This document shows positions 1-13,200 of a stretch of DNA of 64,000 bases, piece after piece. A model generated the notes under the pieces. That model made no database searches and was not told the DNA's origin. It worked only from the letters and a program-made list of their open reading frames with translations. Made by a program: the position numbers and the translations under genes. Location: the NCBI GenBank assembly GCA_963576725.1, contig OY755242.1:24045869-24109868 (forward strand). Reading direction: 5' to 3'. How positions within the stretch are numbered: the stretch's first letter is position 1; the number at the start of each line of letters is the position of its first letter. Source of the DNA: Azorinus chamasolen (lineage: Eukaryota > Mollusca > Bivalvia > Cardiida > Solecurtidae).

Positions 1-576
1 AACTACAACCTTTAAGACCAGTCTGCAACATTAACTCATCTCAACATGAAATGAATTTATGACTCTTGTTTTAACAATGTTTACAGCCGACATCACCAGA
101 TTTGTTTTAAAACATTTATCACGGAACAAAATGATTATTATGACAAACGGTGTAGACCCTGATCAAAGGGCTCTTTCATAAGCCCTTTGATCAGGGTCTA
201 CAGATCTGGGTTTACCCTGTTTGCAAAGGTCACTCAAGAACATGGAATATTTTGGGTTTGGCAGACAATGTAGAATCAGATCTATAGTATTACATATGCA
301 ATTGGGGAAGACCCTGAAATAAAATGGTCCCTACAACTGTCTGATCTGGGTCTGCAAAGGCTTTAAAGGCATATATATGGAGTAAAGGCTTAATCAGATA
401 TAATTTTATAATTGCATGAACTTTTTTTGGCCAGTGCTGAAAATTTAGAATCTGATCTATATAAGTTGACCCTGATCAGACAGTTTCTACAGTAAGACAT
501 CTGGTGTAGGTCTAAACTGTTTACAAAAGCATCAACAGGTGTTTCAATTAGGTTGAGGGTTAACCCGTACATTCAT

Positions 577-806
577 TTAACCCATTCCCACTTAGGCTAT
601 TTTTAGATCCAACCTCTTTCACTAAATCTACTAAATAAGGAGCATTTACAAGAGAAAAGGAATTTTTCAGAATTGTGTAGTTTTGAAACCATTGTGATAA
701 ATAGAGCATCTGCTCCTGTGGAGCAAATGCTCTATTTATCACAATGGTTTCACAAAGTGACTTTTACAGAAGCGTCAAAAGGCGTCAATATGTGGGAATG
801 GGTTAA
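577..806 (+). mobile_element. Family A MITE (piggyBac-like), full copy
   Basis: Family description: TTAA-CCCATTCCC at one end and GAATGGG-TTAA (or GGAAAGGG-TTAA) at the other, about 220 bp, non-coding, with a long central palindrome built on GATAAATAGAGCATTTGCTC and its complement. TTAA duplication with CCC/GGG ends is the hallmark of piggyBac-type transposons. In this copy the centre is GCTCCTGTGGAGC. Confidence 0.8.
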
Positions 807-1090
807 ATGTCTTTTTATGCCTTTGCAAACAGGGAAAAACAAGATCAGATGGCTTCTGCAGGAGCTGTTTGATAGAGTCCCCTCTGTTTGCTTATGAAAT
901 TATATAGATTAGTTGCTACAGTTTTGGCTAAGCCAACATTTCCCATCCAAATATTTACCTATGAAATTAAGTATCTAAATATTAAAGAATTGATCAATTC
1001 ATGGATAAATCTTCATTAGAGAAAGAGTTAAGAGGCTCTACTGTATTTGATCATGTCAACTACAGGTGAAGGAAAATAATTCGTACATAC

Positions 1091-1252
1091 CTTGGAAGCA
1101 ATTCTACCAGCTTTGAAATGGGGATTGAGATACTTGACAACAAGATCAGCTGTCTCCTTCAAGTTGGCAGTGGATGCAGACTTTGATTGTCCATTGGCTA
1201 CAGGCCGTTTCTCTCTATCTACTTTCCTGTGCTTATCTGGCCTTTCATCATG
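1091..1252 (-). CDS. RECQL5: RECQL5 exon 11, start of the SRI-type region
   Basis: Residues 829-882, 54 whole codons. A basic stretch ([12 protein letters not shown]) is followed by [20 protein letters not shown] and GRIASK, which aligns with human [25 protein letters not shown] of the Set2-Rpb1-interacting region that contacts the phosphorylated polymerase tail. Acceptor TTCTAG, donor AAG|GTATGT. The next exon (expected to begin like ELFKGFARHL) is not seen in 1-1090. Confidence 0.92.
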
Positions 1253-4200
1253 CTAGAAAAATGAAGAATACATCTGTCATGTTCAGGATTACTTAAGCAA
1301 ACAGTTCGGAGTTAGATGAATTGCTAAGAACAGTGCGTCTCATCAGGACCTCAACAGTTTTTGCAGGTGTCAATTATTCAGTTTGCAAAGAATTAGGCAA
1401 TATCAAAAGGACCAACAGCTAGATATTTTATTTCTACAGTTTATCTTCTACATATACAAAGTTTGAATACTCTTTTGCAATTCAACTATTTCAAACATAA
1501 ATGTTTTTGTAACATACCTGTGAGTTGTGTGGTCGTTTACTGCCTTGTCTATCATGTTCCTTGTTGTTCTCTATAGTCATCTCTAGGTCATCTGTGCCTT
1601 TTTTATCAACAAGATCTTGCTTTAATGAATCCCCTCTTTCAAAGAAGTACACTATTTTAGGAGGCGGCTTCGGCACAAATATGTTTGTTGATGCCACTGT
1701 CCGATTTTCATTTATTTGTATAGCACCTTTAGAATCTTTTGCACTTTCAGCAGGAACAAACTCATCTTGAGCAGGATCGTTGCTATTATTCACTGTACTT
1801 TTAATACAATCAGTACTTAAACCACTGGTATGGTCTTGACTAGAATATGCTCCCTTTGTATCACAGACAGTTGGGTTAGAGTTATCTCCCTTTGCATCAC
1901 AGATTGACTGATTTTCATTTGTAGTACTTAGACTGTCTTTAGATTCAGAAATATCACAAACACTGTTGGAGTCATCACCGAAGTCTTCATCAAGATTTGA
2001 CAATTCTGTACTACATTTTGGCACCATGGACACATGAAGATCACGTAATGCAGTGTTCTTTTTTATGTCCGTCACATTTCTCATGATGGAGGTTTTATAG
2101 ATGTTGTGCATTCTGTTGGCTGAAGAAGAAATTATCAATATTCATGATGTCATTATTTCTTTGTGAATATTCGTTAGATACAGCGTTAACCTTTCACTCA
2201 TATAAATGCTTTATCATGCCTTTGCTAACAGAGTAGACTTGGATCAGATGGCTCCTATAGCATCAGGGTCTGCTCCTTTTGCTTATGGAATAACCATTGG
2301 CTATTTTTAGACCCAACCTCTGAATGAATCTACCCAAAAGGAGCATTCACTAGAGAAAAGAATTTTTTTTAGAATTTTGTAGTTCGAAACCATTGTGATA
2401 AATAGAGCATTTGTTCCTATAGGAGCAAATGCTCTATTTATCACAATGGTTTCAAGACGTGGTAATTACAGAGGCGTAGAAGGGCGTTATATATGGAGGA
2501 AAGGGATAATATGTATCTGCTTCTACAGTTAAACAATGAATATTCATGTAATGAAATAATGAATATATAAATATGCATTAGCTTAATGTTTAACTTTATA
2601 ATGGCATCAGGTACAAGGGAAGTTTTTACCATGGCAGAAAGTTTAGAATCTGATCTACATCCGACCCTGATGAGACAGCTCCTGCAAGAGCCAGCTGATT
2701 TGTATTCGCGCTGTTTGCAAAGACATCAAAAGTTGACTATCAGGCAAAACGTAAATACAGTAAAACCTCTCTATAACGGCCAGTAAATTGTGTTAATTAG
2801 TTGGTTTTTAGGGGCAGGTGGCTGCTTAACCCATTCCCACTTAGGCTATTTTTAGATCTAACCTCTTTGAAAAAGTCTACCCAAAAGGAGCATTTACTAG
2901 AGAAAAGAACATATTTAGAATTGTATAGTATTGAAACCATTCTGATAAATAGAGCATTTGCTCCTATGGAGCAAATGCTCTATTTATCAGAACGGTTTCA
3001 CAAAGTGACTTTTACAGAGGCGTCAAAAGCGTCAATATGCGGGAATGGGTTAAAAGCAAGGTGAAAGTAATACAGAACGCTACTATAGGAGCGTTCTGTT
3101 TTACTTTCACCTTGCTTTAAGCAGCCACCTGCCTCTAACACAAAATACTTGATGTAATTTAGTGGCCATTATAGAGAGTTTTACTGTACATACACGTGTG
3201 AAAAGAGTGCATGTACAAATCTTGGATCCCTTTACACGATATATGTTCATGCAAGACAATCAGATCTGTAACATCAAGCAAACGGAGCAGAACTGGATCA
3301 GACAGATTCTTCAGGAGCTGTCTGATCTGGCGTTATTCTATTTACAGAGGTCTAAAAAGGAGGAAATATCAAGTTTAAACTGCATTGTATCACTTATGCT
3401 ATTGTTAGATACATACATGTATAAAGAAAATATACCATGAAAATAACTAAATGAAAACATACACAAGACTGTGGAACTAGCAATTTATTTTGAATACTAG
3501 GCCACCCAAGTTCCCCTCTCAACCAGTTTGTAAGTCAAGATTCAACACTGAAATGAAATATTTAGACCTGTATTAACAGAGCAGCAAATAGTGGAGACCC
3601 AGGGATTTTCAAAGCGAGTTGAAAAACAAAATGGTAACTTGCATACAAACTTGCTACTTTTATCTTGTATTGTTAATACTTTACTCCATAGATACATCTT
3701 GTAACGCCTTTGAAAACAGAGGTCAAACCAGATCAGACAGCTCCTATAAGAGCCATCTTATCAGGGTCTGCTCCATTTGCTAATGGAACTAGAAAACTGA
3801 CTCAGTCAGAGAGGGCCCTGTAATCAAGGGCAGATTACAGTGATCTGATTCAATCCCAAAACTATAGGCATCTTCCTCTCATGATACTAAGCACATGCCC
3901 TTAATATGAAACCAATATGTGAAGTACTGTACTGTTTGAGTTATCTTGTCACATCAAAAGTGTACGGCATTTTAGATGATTCAACCCAAAAACTATAGGC
4001 ATCTTCCTCTGATGCTACTAAGCATAATTATGCCCTTAATATGAAACCAATATGTGAAATACTGTTTGAGTTATAGCGTCACATCACATGTGATGTGCAG
4101 TGGTCTAGAGGTAATGCGCTTGACTATCAGTCCGGATTTCAAATCCCGGTCCCTCCTAGAAATTTCAGAGAAACTCTTTCATGTCTCCCACCCCCACCTC

Positions 4201-7200
4201 CTCTCCACCCAGGGGTTAAAATGGGTATCTGTGAGGGTCACTCGCCGGTACTGCGGCTGCATGATTGCGCCATATGTTAGCAGTGCTCAATATTGTAGGC
4301 CAATGACTCAATGACCTGGGAAGTAAATGTACAGTCGGCTGAGCAGTCATTCGGACTGAAAGTAGACTATAACTAGGTACTTTACTTTTTTCTATTTTTC
4401 TCACATCAAAAGTATTGACAAACAGACAGACGGACCAACAGACAGAAAGAAAATGTGATTCCTATAGGGTTCCTGCATTTTCAATGTAGGGCCTTAATTA
4501 TATAGATCTGACAACAGGTTAACCAAGGCCAAACTTTTTCGTGTTCATATGCCATCATAGACCTAATCAATATTAATACATACATGAACATCATTTATTA
4601 CATGAATACTTATGAAGAAAATGTTAATCCATTCCCTGTTGAGTATTCAAGTAAGAAATTATCACATCATAAATATTTATCAGCTGAAATTTTATAATGG
4701 TATATGCACATGTGATATTTTGGTTTAGCAGAAACTGTTGTCAGGTCTATAACAATTTCAAAAGCAAAGCAGAGCAGACCCTGTTCAGACAGCTCCTACA
4801 GGAGGTGTCTGATCTGAGTCTACTTTATTTGCAAAGGCCTGAAAAAAAGTTTGACGGGAAGGGTTAAAGACTCACTGATGGTCATTTTAGAAGAGATTTA
4901 CTGTACATACAACTTTCATTGCAACCTAACAGAAAGAAGTTAAACATACTCAACTACCTTTGAATACGTCATATTCCAGGTCTATGGCACAGCAGCGGGG
5001 CTCAAAGTCCTTGGCAGTAAGCCTGCTAGGTATTTCTGCATAAAACTTACAGAAATTCTCAACCAGAGCCTTCTCTATCAGAGACAAACAGTGTTCCCTT
5101 GCCTGTATACACAAAATCAAAAGTGTGCTTAGTATTTCAATACATCAACTGAAACCAGCAATATTGTAAATTGATCACTTCCCCATTCCCTCATATAAAT
5201 GATTTTTCACACCTTTATAGAGTAGACCAAGATCAGATGGCTCCTGTGGGAGCTGTCTGATCAGAGTCTGCTCTGTTTGCTGAAAAAATTATAACACATC
5301 TAATTCTATTGTTTCTACCAATAGCAAACAAGAGCACTGTATGTAGGTACCAACGCTAGTCTGTTCCATAGAAGCCGCAAATATTAAAGGTAGTGTTAAG
5401 GCCAACAACAATGACAACACATACGCAAGAGTTAGGACAAGAGCTTGTACTTTTTTTTTCGAAAGCATATGAGCTAAAAATTCTATGTACATATGCCATT
5501 ATGAAAATTAAGCTAAAAAACATTCTTAATGTCATTATTTATTACATGCATATCAAACAGATTATTTTTTATAATGGCATATGAACACAAGACATTTTGG
5601 CTCAGGCAGAAGCTGTAGAATCAGATCTATATTACACCATAAGCAAACAGAGTAGACCCTGATCAGATGGCTCCTATAGGAGCCGTCTGATCTGGGTCTA
5701 TTCCAGTTGCAGATGCGTTAAATTAATGCGCTTACATAAGGGAAAGGGTTAAATAATCATAATCAGCAATCAAATCAAGTATGTTACAAATTTCTAAAAG
5801 AATAATTTATGTTATTTAAATCCTTATTGATTTATGTTTAACTTTTTAACTTTGCCTTCAAATGTCTTTGCTTACACAGTAGACCAATATTAGACAGCTC
5901 CTGTAGGATTGTTGGATTAGGATCTGCTATATTTGCTTTAATATGATGGACAGTTTATCCACGGTCAATAATTCCCATATTGATATAAAAAGTATCTATT
6001 TAATATTCTTTTTTTTTCATGAATGTTCTTCAAGTAAAAGGTTTAAGCATTTTCCAAAAACCAAGTTTAGCAGTAATCAGCAAAACTGTTTTAATAGATT
6101 ATTATGAATTCACTGCTAGTATCAAAGTTTTGAATCATTCAAACCTGGGTACACTGTAAATCTTTGTACTAAATGCATTGTTTGCAACTGCTACTGAAGA
6201 AAATCGATCAGTTTGATGTGTTCTAATAGTAAAACCAACAAATACAAAAGCTTTGAAATAAATACATATACTTCCAACAGTTTTATTGATCATAAAAACA
6301 AATTTAATGATCTTATTATGACCACTATAACCATTAACACTCTACTGGTAAACCAACAAAACTGATAACAACTAAGGGAAGTAACCAATCCAGTTATTAA
6401 AACGATTTTGTAACCAGTTAATCGTCATTTCGTAACAGGCAATGGTTAACAGGCTAATCGTTTCAGCACTAGTGTAGGCCCAGATCAGAGGGCTCCTGAT
6501 CAAAGTCTACCATGTTTGATGAACCCATCAACATCAATGGCTTAGACCAGCAACTATTGTGTGTGCTGTGCCCCCTCAGCCTGAAAAATGGATGGGTTCC
6601 AGAACAAGATTTGGATGGGTTTACCTTAAATATGGGAATAAATGGGTTAACCCTTTCCTCCATAGGCTATTTTTAGACCTAACCTCTTTGAATGAATCTA
6701 CCCAAAAGGAGCATTTACTAGAGAAAAGTAGAATTTTAGAATTTTATAGTTTGAAACCATTGTGATAAATAGAGCATTTGCTCCTATAGGAGCAAATGCT
6801 CTATTTATCACAATGGTTTCAAGGTGGTTATTACAGATGGCGTAGAAAGGCTTATTTATGGAGGAAAGGGTTAAAAAAAACCACTTGTGTATAATTAAAT
6901 AAAATAATTTTGACAATGTACTCATACGTGAGTGCATCAATACATTATTGATAACATGCATTCTAAAAGAATAATGAAATCAATCAAACATTTTTGAGAA
7001 ACAAGTCTGACCTGTCCTATGAACACCTATGAGCATGTACTTACAGCAACAGTGAGTTTGGGTATCCTCTGATTAGCAGCATCCCTTAATGGACAGTCAT
7101 CACTCGGCGGTTCAAATTCTGTGGTCTTTTCTGTTTCACTAGTTTCCTATAACATACAAGAAATAAACTTAACTCATTACCTCATAGGCTATTTTTAGAC

Positions 7201-10200
7201 CCAACATCATCGATTACTGAAATCAAGAATTTACTAAAACTGGAGCATAACTGATTATTCACACAATACTTCTGAAAAACTCAAACATGTGTTTACCCCT
7301 TTCCGTTTTTTTAACTGGTTCAGTATAAAGTTGGTTCTCTCTTTCTTTTCCCTGCTCTCTTGTGATTGTCTACTGTGGTAATCCTCTTCTTCATCACTAT
7401 CATTCTGTTCATCGTAGTCATCTGTTTCCCTAAACATAAGATATATACATATACAGTAGAACCCCTCTAATGCGACCACTTAATGAATAAACATGGCTGT
7501 CTTTATAAGCAGGTGGTTGCTTAATGCAGGGCAAAAGTAATGCAGAAAGCTCCTCTAGGAGCTTTCTGCATCACTTTTGTCCTGCATTAAGCTCCCACCT
7601 GCATCTAGCACCCAGAATTATACCTCTTTTAGGTGGTCGCATTAGCGGGGTTTTACATATAAATGTATGCAGTTCCAGGTACCAGTTTATTTAACCATTT
7701 CTCTGATGAATATTCAGGTACGAATTAACCCTTTCCTTCATATAAATGCTTTTTCAAGCCTTCGCAAACAAAGTAGACCCAGATCAGATGGCCCCTGTAG
7801 AAGCTTTCTGATCAGGGTCTGCTCTATTTGCTTGTGAAACTATAATATATCTAGCTCTACAGTTTCTATCAATACCAAAACATCATATGTACATCATATG
7901 CCATTTTGTAAAATTTCAGCCAATAAATACCCATGAGATCATTATTTCTTACATGAATATTCAATAGGGAAAGGGTTAATGATATCATGAATATCAATTA
8001 GGTGAATTTTCATGATGGCATTATGGTAACAAGGACTATTTTTACCACAGAAAAAACTATATTTCATTGGCGAACATACCGGACAATAGTCCAGGGGCTG
8101 TCTAATCTGAGTTACTCCGTAAAGGTGTTTCTATGAGGTAAAGGGTTATTGGGAAAAGCCGCTTTGAGGGAATACTGGCCTTTATAAACAGTGTAAGCCC
8201 ATATTAGCTACAATGTTGGATTGACCAATGTTGTAAAGTAGGATGACAATATACAGTACATGTTTATGAATTTCAAACAGAGAAGTCTTTACAACTAATA
8301 AAGTTTTCCTTGCTTTGGATGACTCATGAAGAATGATTTCCAGGACCCAGAGCGACACTTTTACCTTGTAATTTTCAAGAGTATCTCACTCCCTTCGTCG
8401 ACAAAAATGTTATTGCATATGATCATGTGACCTGGAGTCACAAGAATGAAACAACATGTGAAAAGAAACTCATCAGCAATAAACGATCACTGCTTACGCA
8501 CTGGACATCAAATACGAGGGCTGATTGATAAATTCATGGAATTCTCCTCTCAAGAATTTATTTCTTGCTGAAATCACATGAAAACTCGTATACAAGTAAA
8601 ACAACTAATTTTCTCTTTCATTATCAGGTAGGTTAATAAGTATTTTATACTTATTAAGAATAAATGGTATCCATAGCAACCACTGTTTGGTGACTTGAAG
8701 CACGCTGTTATTTCACATATTCTGAATAATTACACATGCTAGTGCGCAGTCAAATTTAGCGCAAATTTGGCGCGAACGCAACTGACGTTAGGGTGACGTT
8801 TCGACGTCATTTCCAGAAAAATTGAAGACGTTGTGTTGGATGGTTATTTCAAAGCAGCGTTTTATGTCCATGACTTCAAAACGGTGCATGATGTCAATGG
8901 ATGACACTGAGTTACGTACGGTTGTCAGATTTTGTGTGGGACTCAAAATGTCACTGGTAGAAACATTAAAATAAATTAAAAACTTGGATTATTATCAACC
9001 CGTGGAAAAATGTTTTTCAACAAATGGCACAAGCAGTTTAGGGATGGTAACACCTGAATGTTTGATGACGAATACCAAGTCGGCTGACATCGACTGTCAC
9101 TCTTGGAAACGCAGCGTTAGTGAAGGAACTGTAAGATAATGATAGACGGTTTACACTGCGAGGTATTGCTGAGGAACTATGTCTCGTATTACACAGTGCA
9201 GCGTATTCTTATAGACAAACTAAATATTCGAAAGTGGCTGCACGTTGGGTACCTCACATTCTCACAGAAAAAAGGTTAACCGGACACTAGACTTAAAGTT
9301 TGATGTTTATGTAACGCCAGCATGACCTAACGTTGACGTCAGCGTGCTTCAAGTACTACATACTACTGTTGTTCAATGTTTCATGTAGATTTTATTATTC
9401 AATGTATCTAAATGATATTTGAGCTCTATATCAGTCATGACTAAACAAATCTTGTTATGTATTTTGTTTTTTCATTTCCTATTCAAAGTTTCTGTAATAA
9501 GGAAATTCCGCCAACTTATCAATCACCCCTCGTAAAACCCAAAACACCAAGATCTTGACAAGTGAAATCATCTCATGTAAAAATGTTGGAATATTGCAAG
9601 AAAGTCTAAGAAAATGACTTTTGCAATGATAAAATTCCTACTCCATTTGTATTTAGCAGGGCTCAAGCTGGGTTCAAATTTTAGGGAGAAGTGACTTCTC
9701 CTTGGGCCTCAGATTAGGGAGAAGTGAGGAGGCTCAAGGAGAAGTGAACCGCTTCGCTTATCGGATACTAATACATAATATACCTTTTCTCTTTTATAAT
9801 GTTTAAGTACATACTAAAACAATGTTAGTGTCACTAGATCAAAGTGCATGAATGCAATATTGACTTCTTAATAGTGTCTAAAATCCACAAAACTAATCAT
9901 TCAAAAATATTGAAAGTTCAATATGCAGCATGTATATGTGAAACACTTTGCCCATAACAGAGATGATTTAACCTATAATTTTGACCATTGACTTTGAAGT
10001 GTGTCTATGACATAGACATATGATTGTACCACTCCGAGGTTGCAGCTTTATGAGATGAGTAGGCATGCCAAATATGAAGTCTCTATTTCTAATAGTTTAA
10101 AAGTTACATGGCAATGTGAAAGTTTTAAGAAAGTGGACTTTTGACTTAAAGACGTGACTTTGACATGGTTCCACTCGGAGGTTGAAGCTTTATGAGATGA

Positions 10201-13200
10201 GTATACAATGTCATGTAGGAAGTTTCTATACATCTATAAAATCTTAAACATTATAGTCAAGGTTTCAGAAAGAGAACTGACAAGACCAATATCAATATTT
10301 GTTGCATAATTTACACAGCCCAAATCTTAGTATTTAGTTACTATAGGACTTGGAAACATTTTGGATCCAGACCTTATAAAACCCTATTGGCCTACAATCT
10401 TATAAATCCCAAATTATTATTTTCAATGACATATCACATCTTTCAGATAAAAAAAATGCTGATACTGATGTATTATTTCTTCCTCTGAAATAAGTTATTT
10501 ATATTCTCTTAAAATAATTTGTGGTTATTTTTAATCCCCTCTGTAATACTACTGTCTACATGTGCAATAGCCAATTAAATGTTCACTCCCTGTGTGACCC
10601 TTTGTGTCAGCAGAAATCAGCAACCGTTGCAGATCAACACAAATTTAGATACTTAACCTTTAGCCTGCTATGGGTGGATGAGTGAATACCTATGCAAACA
10701 GTTTGGATCCAGATGAGGATCTAAATGTTTGACAGTCTGATTGCATTTTGGTAGACAAATTGATTATAGCTTGAATTTTGAAAATGTAGTACATGTAGGT
10801 GAAAAATTCAGTAAACATAATTTGCTCAGCAGGCTAAATGTTAAACACCTGGAGCTGGACTATTGATTTTTTGCCAGTGACAAAAATACACGGTGCCAGC
10901 CTCTTGCTGAAGTTTACAATCGAGCTGTGTTTATGCATTCAATTTTCAACACATTACACGAAAGCACATTAGATTAACATTGAAAATGTTATAACTGAAA
11001 GAAGTTTAAACATATTCCACATTATGTGAATGCAGATTCATGTAATCATTACGTGATAATTGTGCAGCTAAGGTTTGACCTTTGACATAATGCAAATTAC
11101 GATTTGGAACGCCCTCTATCATAACAAGAGGGCCATGATGGCCCTTAATCGCTCACCTGTTCTTAACAGATTAATGATTTCAATGACAGATTGCATAATT
11201 TGAAAATTCTTGGTAGAAAACCATCAGATGATGCTACATACTAAATATAAAGAGTCTAGACCTTAAAGATTTTCCTATGAAAAACTGTTAAGCCCCAGGG
11301 CGGGGTCAATTTTGATCCGGGGTTCATAATTTGAAAATCTTGGTAGAGGACTATTAGATAATGCAACATACCAAATATCTAAGGTCTATGCCTTACAAGT
11401 TCAGAGAAGACTTTTAAAGATTTTTAAGAAGATTTTTAAAAACTTTCCTATACAAAACTGATGTGCCCCTGGGCGAGGAAGTTTTCAACCCAGGGGACAT
11501 AATTTGAACAATCTTGGTAGAAAACTATTAGATAGCTCTACATATCAAATATTAAAGGTCTCTGCCTTACAGTTTTGGAGAAGAAGATTCTTAAACCTTT
11601 TCATATGAAAAACTGATAAGCCCCAGGGTGGGGCCATTTTTGGCCCAGGGGTAATAATTTGAATAATCTTGGTAGAAAACCATTAGATGATGCTACATAC
11701 CAAATATCAAGGGCCTAGACCTTACAGTTCTGGAGGAGAAGATTTTTTAAAGATTTTCCTATGAAAAACTGGAAAGCCCTTGGGCGGGGCCATTTCTGGT
11801 CCGGGGCTCATATTTTGATTAATATTAGTAGAGGATTAAATAATGCTACATACCAAATATCAAAGGTCAATACCTTATAATTTTAGAGAAGAATATATTT
11901 AAAGATTTTCCTATGAAAAACTGATAAGCCCCGGGGCGGGGCCATATTTGGCCCAGGGGTCATAATTTGAACAATCTTAGTAGAGGACCATTAGATGATG
12001 CTACATACCAAATATCAAAGATCTATGCCTTACAGTTTCAGAGAAGATGCTTTCTTCATGATTTTCCTATCAAAAACTGATAAGCCTTGGGGCGGGGCCA
12101 TTTTTATCCTGGGGGTCATAATTTGAACAATCTTAGTAGAGGACCATTAGATGATGCTACATACCAAATACCAAAGGTCTATTCCATACATTTTCAGTGA
12201 AGAAGATTTTTAATGATTTTCCTATAAAAAACTGATAAGCCTTGGGGCGGGGCCATTTTTATCCTGGGGGTCATAATTTGAACAATCTTAGTAGAGGACC
12301 ATTAGATGATGCTACATACCAAATACCAAAGGTCTATTCCATACATTTTCAGAGTAGAAGATTTTTAAAGATTTTCCTATGAAAAAACTGATAAGCCCCG
12401 GGGTGGGGCCATTTTTGGCCCAGGGGTCATAATTTGAACAATCTTAGTAGAGGACCATTAGATCATGCTACATACCAAATATCAAAGGTCTATGCCTTAC
12501 AGTTTCTGAGAAGAAGATTTTTAAAGATTTTCCTATGAAAAACTGATAAGCCCTGGGGCGGGTCCATTTTTGTCCTGGGGGTCATAATTTGAACAATCTT
12601 AGTAGAGGACCATTAGATGATGCTACATACCATATACCAAAGGTCTATGCCTTAGAGTTTCAGAGAAGAAGATTTTTAAAGATTTTCCTATGAAAAACTG
12701 ATAAGCCCCGGGGCGGGGCCATTTTTGGCCCTGGGGACATAATTTGAACAGTCTTTGTAGAGGACCATTACATCATACTACATACCAAATAGCAAAGCTC
12801 TTGGCTTTGTGGTTCCAGAGAAAAAGATGTTTAAGTAAATTGTTGACGCCCGCACGTACGCACGACGCACTACGCACATAGACGGACGCCGGACGCCGGA
12901 CATAGGATCATCCCAATAGCTCACCTTGGCACTTTGTGCCAGGTGAGCTAAAAACAATTGGTTTAGACGCTTGACCTGCAGGCTGCAACATAATCTTTAT
13001 TAACTTCAAATGATTTGGGATTTAAAATGATTTTATGAGGTAAGTAAACTTTGCAAGAATTCCCACTGACCTGCAGAAATAAATGATTCTAATTAAATTA
13101 AAGTCATCATCGTTAAAACATTTAAAATTGATTACTGTAGATAATGGTTGAGTGATCCATTTCGAGTTTGTCTGCTGTTTTGCACATGTTTTAATAACAC

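Larger units (their letters stand above)
3188..4623. other. RECQL5 intron 9 content
   Basis: B fragments at 3280-3360 and 3690-3790, the duplication at 3847 and the SINE-like unit at 4088 account for most of it. No exon was recognised. Confidence 0.5.

Noticed and set aside
560..742. Many 60-100 codon frames containing [16 protein letters not shown] or similar
   Set aside because: All are translations of the family A palindrome (TGATAAATAGAGCATTTGCT) in MITE copies, not genes.
1..1090. Last RECQL5 exon
   Set aside because: Looked for an ELFKxFAR-like continuation with an AG border on the minus strand; nothing convincing was found, so it is assumed to lie outside the window.
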